Shown here piece after piece: positions 34,101 through 47,200 of a DNA stretch of 64,000 nucleotides. The stretch lies in contig CM026391.1 in NCBI GenBank assembly GCA_014843695.1, positions 34,898,291 through 34,962,290 of the forward strand, written 5' to 3'. The DNA is from Archivesica marissinica. Taxonomy: Eukaryota; Mollusca; Bivalvia; Venerida; Vesicomyidae. Within the stretch, counting starts at the first letter, position 1, and every line of letters starts with the position of its first letter. The notes beneath the pieces are model-generated. The model was not told the origin of the DNA. It saw only the letters and a list, made by a program, of their open reading frames with translations, and ran no database searches. A program made the translations under genes and the position numbers.

Positions 34101-37100
34101 TGTATACAGTTGTGCACGATGTTTGATGTTCTCGTGTATGCGGATGTACACGATGTTTGATGTTATCGAGTCTACAGTTGTGCACGATGTTTGATGTTCT
34201 AGAGTCTACAGTTGTGCACGATGTTTGATGTTCTCGTGTATACATTTGTGCACGATGTTTGATGTGCTCGTGTTTACAGTTGTACACGATGTTTGATGTT
34301 CTCGTGTATACAGTTGTACACGATGTTTGATGTTCTCGTTTATACAGTTGTGCACGGTGTTTGATGTTCTCGTGTATACAGTTGTGCACGGTGTGTGCTG
34401 TTCTCGTGTATACAGTTGTACACGATGTTTGATGTTCTCGTTTATACAGTTGTGCACGATGTTTGATGTTCACGTGTATACAGTTGTGCACGATGTTTGT
34501 TGTTCTCGTGTATACAGTTGTGCACGATGTTTGATGTTATCGTGTATACAGTTGTGCACGATGTTTGATGTTCTCGTGTATACAGTTGTGCACGATGTTT
34601 GATGTTCTCGTTTATACAGTTGTGCACAGTGTTCGATGTTCTCGTGTATACAGTTGTGCACGATGTTTGTGGTTCTCGTGTATACAGTTGTGCACGATGT
34701 TTGATGTTCTCGTGTATACAGTTGTACACGATGTTAGATGTTCTCGTGTATACAGTTGTACACGATGTTTGATGTTCTCGTGTTTACAGTTATGCACGAT
34801 GTTTGATGTTCTCGTGTATACAGTTGTACACGATGTGTGATGTTCTCGTGTCTACAGTTGTACACGATGTTTGATGTTCTCGTGTATACAGTTGTGCACG
34901 ATGTTTGTTGTTCTCGAGTATACAGTTGTGCACGATGTTTGTTGTTCTCGTGTATACAGTTGTGCACGATGTTTGATGTTCTCGTGCATACAGTTGTGCA
35001 CGGTGTTTGATGTTCTCGTGCATACAGTTGTGCACGATGTTTGATGTTCTCGTGTATACAATTGTACACGGTCTTTGATGTTCTCGTGTATACAGTTGTA
35101 CACGATGTTTTATGTTCTCGTGTATACAGTTGTGCACGATGTTTGATGTTCTCGTGCATACAGTTGTGCACGGTGTTTGATGTTCTCGAGTCTATAGTTG
35201 TACACGATGTTTGATGTTCTCGTGTATACAGTTGTGCACGATGTTTGCTATTCTCGTGTATACAGTTGTACACGATGTTTGTTGTTCTAGAGTATACAGT
35301 TGTACACGATGTTTGATGTTCTCGTGTATACAGTTGTACACGATGTTTGTTGTTCTCGAGTCTACAGTTGTGCACGGTGTTTGATGTTTTCGTGTATACA
35401 GTTGTGCACGATGTTTGATGTTCTCGTTTATACAGTTGTGCACGATGTTTGATGTTCTCGTGTATACAGTTGTGCACGGTGCTTGATGTTCTCGTGTATA
35501 CAGTTGTGCACGATATTTGATGTTCTCGTGTATAAAGTTATACACGTTGTTTGATGTTATAGAGTTTACAGTTGTGCACGATGTTTTATGTTCTAGAGTC
35601 TACAGTTGTGCACGATGTTTGATGTTCTCGTGTATACAGTTGTGCACGATGTTTGATGTTCTCGTATATACAGTTGTACACGATGTTTGATGTTATCGAG
35701 TCTACAGTTATACACGATGTTTGATGTTCTCGTCTATACAGTTGTGCACGATGTTTGATGTTCTTGTGTATACAGTTGTGCACGATGTGTGCTGTTCTCG
35801 TGTATACAGTTGTACACGATGTTTGATGTTCTCGTTTATACAGTTGTGCACGATGTTTGATGATCTCGTTTATACAGTTGTGCACGATGTTTGATGTTCT
35901 CGTGTATACAATTGTGCACGATTTTTGATGTTCTCGTTTATACAGTTGTGCACGATGTTTGTTGTTCTCGTGTATACAGTTGTGCACGATGTTTGATCTT
36001 CTCGTGTATGCAGTTGTACACGATGTTTGATGTTATCGAGTCTACAGTTGTGCACGATGTTTGATGTTCTAGAGTCTACTGTTGTGCACGATGTTTGATG
36101 TTCTCGTGTATACAGTTGTGCACGATGTTTGATGTTCTCGTGTATACAGTTGTACACGATGTTTGATGTTCTCGTTTATACAGTTGTACACGATGTTTGA
36201 TGATCTCGTTTATACAGTTGTGCACGATGTTTGATGTTCACGTGTATACAGTTGTGCACGGTGTTTGTTGTTCTCGTGTATACAGTTGTGCACGATGTTT
36301 GATGTTCTCGTGTTTACAGTTGTACACGATGTTTGATGTTCTCGTGTATACAGTTGTACACGATGTTTGATGTTCTCGTGTATAAATTTGTGCACGATGT
36401 TTGTTGTTCTCGAGTATACAGTTGTGCACGATGTTTGTTGTTCTCGTGTATACAGTTGTGCACGATGTTTGATGTTCTCGTGTATACAGTTGTGCACGAT
36501 GTTTGATGTTCTAGATTCTACAGTTGTGCACGATGTTTGATGTTCTCGTGTATACAGTTATACACGATGTTTGATGTTCTCGTTTATACAGTTGTGCACG
36601 ATGTTTGATGTTATTGTGTATACAGTTGAGCACGGTGTGTGCTGTTCTCGTGTATACAGTTGTACACGATGTTTGATGGTCTCGTGTATACTGTTGTGCA
36701 CGATGTTTGATGTTTACGTTTATACAGTTGTGTACGATGATTTATGTTCTCGTTTATACAGTTGTGCACGGTGTTCGATGTTCTCGTGTATACAGTTGTG
36801 CACGATGTTTGTTGTTCTCGTGTATACAGTTGTGCACGATGTTTGTTGTTCTCGTGTATACAGTTGTGCACTATGTTTGATGTTCTCGTGTATGCAGTTG
36901 TACACGATGTTTGATGTTATCGAGTCTACAGTTGTGCACGATGTTTGATGTTCTAGAGTCTACAGTTGTGCACGATGTTTGATGTTCTCGTGTATACAGT
37001 TGTGCACGATGTTTGATGTTCTCGTGTTTACAGTTGTACACGATATTTGATGTTCTCGTGTATACAGTTGTACACGATGTTTGATGTTCTCGTTTATACA

Positions 37101-38299
37101 GTTTTGCACGATGTTTGATGTTCACGTGTATACAGTTGTGCACGTTGTTTGTTGTTCTCGTGTATACAGTTGTGCACGATGTTTGTTGTTCTCATGTATA
37201 CAGTTGTGCACGATGTTTGATGTTCTCGTATATGCAGTTGTACACGATATTTGATGTTATCGAGTCTACAGTTGTGCACGATGTTTGATGTTCTAGAGTT
37301 TACAGTTGTGCACGATGTTTGATGTTCTCGTGTTTACAGTTGTACACAATTTTTGATGTTCTCGTGTATACAGTTGTACACGATGTGTGATGTTCTCGTG
37401 TATGCAGTTGTACACGATGTTTGATGTTATCGAGTCTACTGTTGTGCACAATGTTTGATGTTCTAGAGTCAACAGTTGTGCACGATGTTTGATGTTCTCG
37501 TGTATACAGTTGTGCACGATATTTAATGTTCTCGTGTTTACAGTTGTACACGATGTTTGATGTTCTCGTGTATATATTTGTACTCGATGTTTGATGTTCT
37601 TGTGTATACAGTTGTGCACGGTGTGTGCTGTTCTCGTGTATACAGTTGTACACGATGTTTGATGTTCTCGTTTATACAGTTGTGCACGATGTTTGATGTT
37701 CTCGTTTATACAGTTGTGCACGATGTTTTATGTTCTCGTGTTTACATTTGTACACGATGTTTGATGTTCTCGTGTATACAGTTGTTCACGATGTTTGATG
37801 TTCTCGTTTATACAGTTGTGCACGATGTTTGATGTTCTCGTGTATCCAGTTGTGCACGGTGTGTGCTGTTCTCGTGCATACAGTTGTACACGATGTTTTA
37901 TGTTCTCGTTTATACAGTTGTGCACGATGTTTGATGATCACGTGTATAAAGTTGTGCACGATGTTTGTTGTTCTCGTGTATACAGTTGTGCATGATGTTT
38001 GTTGTTCTCGTGTATACAGTTGTGCACGATGTTTGATGTTCTCGTGTATGCAGTTGTACACGATGTTTGATGTTATCGAGTCTACAGTTGTGCACGATGT
38101 TTGATGTTCTAGAGTCTACAGTTGTGCACGATGTTTGATGTTCTCGTGTTTACAGTTGTACACGATGTTTGATGTTCTCGTGTATACAGTTGTACACGAT
38201 GTGTGATGTTCTCGTGTCTACAGTTGTACACAATGTTTGATGTTCTCGTGTATAAAGTTGTGCACGATGTTTGATGTTCTCGTGTATAAAGTTGTGCAC

Positions 38300-41200
38300 G
38301 ATGTTTGATATTCTAGAGTCTACAGTTGTGCACGATGTTTGATGTTCTCGTGTATATAGTTATACACGATGTTTGATGTTCTCGTTTATACAGTTGTGTG
38401 CACGATGTTTGATGTTCTTGTGTATACAGTTGTGCACGGTGTTTGCTGTTCTCGTGTATACAGTTGTACACGATGTTTGATGTTCTCGTTTATACAGTTG
38501 TGCACGATGTTTGATGTTCTCGTGTATACAGTTGTACTCGATGTTTGATGTTCTCGTGTATACAGTTGTGCACGGTGTGTGCTGTTCTCGTGTATACAGT
38601 TGTACACGATGTTTGATGTTCTCGTTTATACAGTTGTACACGATGTTTGATGTTCTCGTTTATACAGTTGTGCACGATGTTTGATGTTCTCGTGTATACA
38701 GTTGTGCACGATGTTTGATGTTCTCGTGTATACAGTTGTGCACGATGTTTGATGTTCTCGTGTATACAGTTGTGCACGATGTTTGTTGTTCTCGTGTATA
38801 CAGTTGTGCACGATGTTTGATGTTCTCGTGTATGCAGTTGTACACGATGTTTGATGTTATCGAGTCTACAGTTGTGCACGATGTTTGATGTTCTAGAGTT
38901 TACAGTTGTGCACGATGTTTGATGTTCTCGTGTTACAGTTGTACACGATGTTTGATGTTCTGGTTACAGTTGTGCACGATGTTTGATGTTCTCGTTTACA
39001 GTTGTGCACGATGTTTGATGTTCTCGTGTATACAGTTGTACACGATGTTTGATGTTCTCGTGTCTACAGTTGTGCACGATGTTTGTTGTTCTCGTGTATA
39101 CAGTTGTGCACGATGTTTGATGTTCTCGTGTATGCAGTTGTACACGATGTTTGATGTTATCGAGTCTACAGTTGTGCACGATGTTTGATGTTCTAGAGTC
39201 TACAGTTGTGCACGATGTTTGATGTTCTCGTGTATACAGTTGTGCACGATGTTTGATGTTCTCGTGTTTACAGTTGTACACGATGTTTGATGTTCTCGTG
39301 TATACAGTTGTTCACGATGTTTGATGTTCTCGTGTATACAGTTGTGCACGATGTTTGATGTTCTCGTGTATACAGTTGTGCACGATGTTTGATGTTCTCG
39401 TGCATACAGTTGTACACGATGTTTGATGTTCTCGTTTATACAGTTGTGCACGATGTTTGATGATCACGTGTATAAAGTTGTGCACGATGTTTGATGTTCT
39501 CGTTTATACAGTTGTGCACGATGTTTGATGTTCTCGTGCATACAGTTGTGCACGATGTTTAATGTTCTCGTTTATACAGTTGTACACGATGTTTGTTGTT
39601 CTCGTGTATACAGTTGTGCACGATGTTTGATGTTCTCGTGTATGCAGTTGTACACGATGTTTGATGTTATCGAGTCTAAAGTTGTGCACGATGTTTGATG
39701 TTCTAGAGTCTACAGTTGTGCACGATGTTTGATGTTCTCGTGTTTACAGCACATTGTACACGATGTTTGATGTTCTCGTGTATACAGTTGTACACGATGT
39801 GTGATGTTCTCGTGTCTACAGTTGTACACGATGTTTGATGTTCTCGTGTATAAAGTTGTGCACGATGTTTGTTGTTCTCGAGTATACAGTTGTGCACGAT
39901 GTTTGTTGTTCTCGTGTATAGAGTTGTGCACGATGTTTGATGTTCTCGTGTATACAGTTGTGCACGATGTTTGATATTCTAGAGTCTACAGTTGTGCACG
40001 ATGTTTGATGTTCTCGTGTATATAGTTATACACGATGTTTGATGTTCTCGTTTATACAGGTGTGTGCAGGATGTTTAATGTTCTTGTGTATACAGTTGTG
40101 CACGGTGTTTGCAGTTCTCGTGTATACAGTTGTACACGATGTTTGATGTTCTCGTTTATACAGTTGTGCACGATGTTTGATGTTCTCGTGTATACAGTTG
40201 TGCACGATGTTTAATGTTCTCGTTTATACAGTTGTGCACGGTGTTCGATGTTCTCGTGTATACAGTTGTGCACGATGTTTGTTGTTCTCGTGTATACAGT
40301 TGTGCACGATGTTTGATGTTCTCGTGTATGCAGTTGTGCACGGTGTTCGATATTCTCGTGTATACAGTTTTGCACGATGTTTGTTGTTCTCGTGCATACA
40401 GTTGTGCACGATGTTTGATGTTATCGAGTCTACAGTTGTGCACGATGTTTGATGTTCTATATTCTAAAGTTGTGCACGATGTTTAATGTTCTCGTGTATA
40501 CAGTTGTGCACGATGTTTGATGTTCTCGTGTATACAGTTGTGCACGATGTTTGTTGTTCTCCTGTATACAGTTGTGCACGATGTTTGATGTTCTCGTGTA
40601 TGCAGTTGTACACGATGTTTGATGTTATCGAGTCTACAGTTGTGCACAATGTTTGATGTTCTAGAGTCTACAGTTGTGCACGATGATTGTTGTTCTCGAG
40701 TCTACAGTTGTGCACGATGTTTGATGTTCTAGAGTCTACAGTTGTGCACGATGTTTGATGTTCTCGTGTTTACAGATGTACACGATGTGTGATGTTCTCG
40801 TGTCTACAGTTGTGCATGATGTTTCATGTTCTCGTGTATATAGTTATACACGATGTTTGATGTTCTCGTTTATACAGTTGTGTGCACGATGTTTGATGTT
40901 CTTGTGTATACAGTTGTGCACGGTGTTTGCTGTTCTCGTGTATACAGTTGTACACGATGTTTGATGTTCTCGTTTATACAGTTGTGCACGATGTTTGATG
41001 TTCTCGTGTATACAGTTGTACTCGATGTTTGATGTTCTCGTGTATACAGTTGTGCACGGTGTGTGCTGTTCTCGTGTATACAGTTGTACACGATGTTTGA
41101 TGTTTTCGTTTATACAGTTGTGCACGATGTTTGATGTTCTCGTTTATACAGTTGTGCACGATGTTTGATGTTCTCGTGTATACAGTTGTGCACGATGTTT

Positions 41201-44200
41201 GATGTTCTCGTTTATACAGTTGTGCACGATGTTTGTTGTTCTCGTGTATACAGTTGTGCACGATGTTTGATGTTCTCGTGTATGCAGTTGTACACGATAT
41301 TTGATGTTATCGAGTCTACCGTTGTGCAGGATGTTTGATGTTCTAGAGTTTACAGTTGTGCACGATGTTTGATGTTCTCGTGTTTACAGTTGTACACGAT
41401 GTTTGATGTTCTCGTGTATACAGTTGTACACGATGTGTGATGTTCTCGTGTCTACAGTTGTGCACGATGTTTGTTGTTCTCGTGTATACAGTTGTGCATG
41501 ATGTTTGATGTTCTCGTGTATGCAGTTGTACACGATGTTTGATGTTATCGAGTCTACAGTTGTGCACGATGTTTGATGTTCTAGAGTCTACAGTTGTGCA
41601 CGATGTTTGATGTTCTCGTGTATACAGTTGTGCACGATGTTTGATGTTCTCGTGTTTACATTTGTACACGATGTTTGATGTTCTCGTGTATACAGTTGTT
41701 CACGATGTTTGATGTTCTCGTGTATATAGTTATACACGATGTTTGATGTTCTCGTTTATACAGTTGTGTGCACGATGTTTGATGTTCTTGTGTATACAGT
41801 TGTGCACGGTGTTTGCAGTTCTCGTGTATACAGTTGTACACGATGTTTGATGTTCTCGTTTATACAGTTGTGCACGATGTTTGATGTTCTCGTGTATACA
41901 GTTGTGCACGATGTTTAATGTTCTCGTTTATACAGTTGTGCACGGTGTTCGATGTTCTCGTGTATACAGTTGTGCACGATGTTTGTTGTTCTCGTGTATA
42001 CAGTTGTGCACGATGTTTGATGTTCTCGTGTATGCAGTTGTGCACGGTGTTCGATTTTCTCGTGTATACAGTTTTGCACGATGTTTGTTGTTCTCGTGTA
42101 TACAGTTGTGCACGATGTTTGATGTTATCGAGTCGACAGTTGTGCACGATGTTTGATGTTCTATATTCTAAAGTTGTGCACGATGTTTAATGTTCTCGTG
42201 TATACAGTTGTGCACGATGTTTGATGTTCTCGTGTATACAGTTGTGCACGATGTTTGTTGTTCTCCTGTATACAGTTGTGCACGATGTTTGATGTTCTCG
42301 TGTATGCAGTTGTACACGACGTTTGATGTTATCGAGTCTACAGTTGTGCACAATGTTTGATGTTCTAGAGTCTACAGTTGTGCACGATGATTGTTGTTCT
42401 CGAGTCTACAGGTGTGCACGATGTTTGATGTTCTAGAGTCTACAGTTGTGCACGATGTTTGATGTTCTCGTGTTTACAGTTGTACACGATGTGTGATGTT
42501 CTCGTTTCTACAGTTGTGCACGATGTTTCATGTTCTGGTGTATATAGTTATACACGATGTTTGATGTTCTCGTTTATACAGTTGTGTGCACGATGTTTGA
42601 TGTTCTTGTGTATACAGTTGTGCACGGTGTTTGCTGTTCTCGTGTATACAGTTGTGCACGATGTTTGATGTTCTCGTGTATGTAGTTGTGCATGGTGTTC
42701 GATGTTCTCGTGTATACAGTTTTGCACGATGTTTGTTGTTCTCGTGTATACAGTAGTGCACGATGTTTGATGTTATCGAGTCTACAGTTGTGCACGATGT
42801 TTGATGTTCTATATTCTAAAGTTGTGCACGATGTTTAATGTTCTCGTGTATACAGTTGTGCACGATGTTTGATGTTCTCGTGTATACAGTTGTGCACGAT
42901 GTTTGTTGTTCTCGTGTATACAGTTGTGCACGATGTTTGATGTTCTCGTGTATGCAGTTGTACACGATGTTTGATGTTATCGAGTCTACAGTTGTGCACG
43001 ATGTTTGATGTTCTAGAGTCTACAGTTGTGCACGATGATTGTTGTTCTAGAGTCTACAGTTGTGCACGATGATTGTTGTTCTCGAGTCTACAGTTGTGCA
43101 CGATGTTTGATGTTCTAGAGTCTACAGTTGTGCACGATGTTTGATGTTCTCGTGTTTACAGTTGTACACGATGTGTGATGTTCTCGTGTCTACAGTTGTA
43201 CACCATGTTTGATGTTCTCGTGTATAAAGTTGTGCACGATGTTTGTTGTTCTCGAGTATACAGTTGTGCACGATGTTTGTTGTTCTCGTGTATAGAGTTG
43301 TGCACGATGTTTGATGTTCTCGTGTATACAGTTGTGCACGATGTTTGATATTCTAGAGTCTACAGTTGTGCACGATGTATGATGTTCTCGTGTATAGATG
43401 TTCTCGTTTATACAGTTGTGTGCACGATGTTTGATGTTCTTGTGTATACAGTTGTGCACGGTGTTTGCTGTTCTCGTGTATACAGTTGTACACGATGTTT
43501 GATGTTCTCGTTTATACAGTTGTGCACGATGTTTGATGTTCTCGTGTATACAGTTGTGCACGATGTTTAATGTTCTCGTTTATACAGTTGTGCACGATGT
43601 TCGATGTTCTCGTTTATACAGTTGTGCACGATGTTTGATGTTCTCGTGTATGCAGTTGTGCACGGTGTTCGATGTTCTCGTGTATACAGTTTTGCACGAT
43701 GTTTGTTGTTCTCGTGTATACAGTTGTGCACGATGTTTGATGTTATCGAGTCTACAGTTGTGCACGATGTTTGATGTTCTATATTCTAAAGTTGTGCACG
43801 ATGTTTAATGTTCTCGTGTATACAGTTGTGCACGATGTTTGATGTTCTCGTGTATACAGTTGTGCACGATGTTTGTTGTTCTCGTGTATACAGTTGTGCA
43901 CGATGTTTGATGTTCTCGTGTATGCAGTTGTACACGATGTTTGATGTTATCGAGTCTACAGTTGTGCACGATGTTTGATGTTCTAGAGTCTACAGTTGTG
44001 CACGATGATTGTTGTTCTCGAGTCTACAGTTGTGCACGATGTTTGATGTTCTAGAGTCTACAGTTGTGCACGATGTTTGATGTTCTCGTGTTTACAGTTG
44101 TACACGATGTGTGATGTTCTCGTGTCTACAGTTGTACACGATGTGTGATGTTCTCGTGTCTACAGTTGTACACGATGTTTGATGTTCTCGTGTATAAAGT

Positions 44201-47200
44201 TGTGCACGATGTTTGTTGTTCTCGAGTATACAGTTGTGCACGATGTTTGTTGTTCTCGTGTATAGAGTTGTGCACGATGTTTGATGTTCTCGTGTATACA
44301 GTTGTGCACGATGTTTGATATTCTAGAGTCTACAGTTGTGCACGATGTTTGATGTTCTCGTGTATATAGTTATACACGATGTTTGATGTTCTCGTTTATA
44401 CAGTTGTGTGCACGATGTTTGATGTTCTTGTGTATACAGTTGTGCACGGTGTTTGCTGTTCTCGTGTATACAGTTGTACACGATGTTTGATGTTCTCGTT
44501 TATACAGTTGTGCACGATGTTTGATGTTCTCGTGTATACAGTTGTGCACGATGTTTAATGTTCTCGTTTATACAGTTGTGCACGGTGTTCGATGTTCTCG
44601 TGTATACAGTTGTGCACGATGTTTGTTGTTCTCGTGTATACAGTTGTGCACGATGTTTGATGTTCTCGTGTATGCAGTTGTGCACGGTGTTCGATGTTCT
44701 CGTGTATACAGTTTTGCACGATGTTTGTTGTTCTCGTGTATACAGTTGTGCACGATGTTTGATGTTATCGAGTCTACAGTTGTGCACGATGTTTGATGTT
44801 CTATATTCTAAAGTTGTGCACGATGTTTAATGTTCTCGTTTATACAGTTGTGCACGATGTTTGATGTTCTCGTGTATACAGTTGTGCACGATGTTTGTTG
44901 TTCTCGTGTATACAGTTGTGCACGATGTTTGATGTTCTCGTGTATGCAGTTGTACACGATGTTTGATGTTATCGAGTCTACAGTTGTGCACGATGTTTGA
45001 TGTTCTAGAGTCTACAGTTGTGCACGATGATTGTTGTTCTCGAGTCTACAGTTGTGCACGATGTTTGATGTTCTAGAGTCTACAGTTGTGCACGATGTTT
45101 GATGTTCTCGTGTTTACAGTTGTACACGATGTGTGATGTTCTCGAGTCTACAGTTGTGCACGATGTTTGATGTTCTAGAGTCTACAGTTGTGCACGATGT
45201 TTAATGTTCTCGTGTTTACAGTTGTACACGATGTGTGATGTTCTCGTGTCTACAGTTGTGCACGATGTTTGATGTTCTCGTGTATATCGTTATACACGAT
45301 GTTTGATGTTCTCGTTTATACAGTTGTGTGCACGATGTTTGATGTTCTTGTGTATACAGTTGTGCACGGTGTTTGCTGTTCTCGTGTATACAGTTGTACA
45401 CGATGTTTGATGTTCTCGTTTATACAGTTGTGCACGATGTTTGATGTTCTCGTGTATACAGTTGTGCACGATGTTTAATGTTCTCGTTTATACAGTTGTG
45501 CACGGTGTTCGATGTTCTAGTTTATACAGTTGTGCACGATGTTTGTTGTTCTCGTGTATACAGTTGTGCACGATGTTTGATGTTCTCGTGTATGCAGTTG
45601 TGCATGGTGTTCGATGTTCTCGTGTATACAGTTTTGCACGATGTTTGTTGTTCTCGTGTATACAGTAGTGCACGATGTTTGATGTTATCGAGTCTACAGT
45701 TGTGCACGATGTTTGTTGTTCTCGTGTATACAGTTGTGCACGATGTTTGATGTTCTCGTGTATGCAGTTGTGCATGGTGTTCGATGTTCTCGTGTATACA
45801 GTTTTGCACGATGTTTGTTGTTCTCGTGTATACAGTAGTGCACGATGTTTGATGTTATCGAGTCTACAGTTGTGCACGATGTTTGATGTTCTCGTGTATA
45901 CAGTTGTGCACGATGTTTGATGTTCTCGTGTATGCAGTTGTGCATGGTGTTCGATGTTCTCGTGTATACAGTTTTGCACGATGTTTGTTGTTCTCGTGTA
46001 TACAGTTGTGCACGATGTTTGATGTTCTCGTGTATACAGTTGTACACGATGTTTGATGTTATCGAGTCTACAGTTGTGCACGATGTTTGATGTTCTAGAG
46101 TCTACAGTTGTGCACGATGATTGTTGTTCTCGAGTCTACAGTTGTGCACGATGTTTGATGTTCTAGAGTCTACAGTTGTGCACGATGTTTGATGTTCTCG
46201 TGTCTACAGTTGTACACGATGTGTGATGTTCTCGTGTCTACAGTTGTACACGATGTTTGATGTTCTCGTGTATAAGTTGTGCACGATGTTTGTTGTTCTC
46301 GAGTATACAGTTGTGCACGATGTTTGTTGTTCTCGTGTATACAGTTGTGCACGATGTTTGATGTTCTCGTGTATACAGTTGTGCACGATGTTTGATATTC
46401 TAGAGTCTACAGTTGTGCACGATGTTTGATGTTCTCGTGTATAGATGTTCTCGTTTATACAGTTGTGTGCACGATGTTTGATGTTCTGTGTATACAGTTG
46501 TGCACGGTGTTTGCTGTTCTCGTGTATACAGTTGTACACGATGTTTGATGTTCTCGTTTATACAGTTGTGCACGATGTTTGATGTTCTCGTGTATACAGT
46601 TGTGCACGATGTTTAATGTTCTCGTTTATACAGTTGTGCACGGTGTTCGATGTTCTAGTGTATACAGTTGTGCACGATGTTTGTTGTTCTCGTGTATACA
46701 GTAGTGCACGATGTTTGATGTTATCGAGTCTACAGTTGTGCACGATGTTTGTTGTTCTCGTGTATACAGTTGTGCACGATGTTTGATGTTCTCGTGTATG
46801 CAGTTGTGCATGGTGTTCGATGTTCTCGTGTATACAGTTTTGCACGATGTTTGTTGTTCTCGTGTATACAGTAGTGCACGATGTTTGATGTTATCGAGTC
46901 TACAGTTGTGCACGATGTTTGATGTTCTATATTCTACAGTTGTGCACGATGTTTGATGTTCTCGTGTATACAGTTGTGCACGATGTTTGATGTTCTCGTG
47001 TATACAGTTGTGCACGATGTTTGTTGTTCTCGTGTATACAGTTGTGCACGATGTTTGATGTTCTCGTGTATACAGTTGTACACGATGTTTGATGTTATCG
47101 AGTCTACAGTTGTGCACGATGTTTGATGTTCTAGAGTCTACAGTTGTGCACGATGATTGATGTTCTCGAGTCTACAGTTGTGCACGATGTTTGATGTTCT

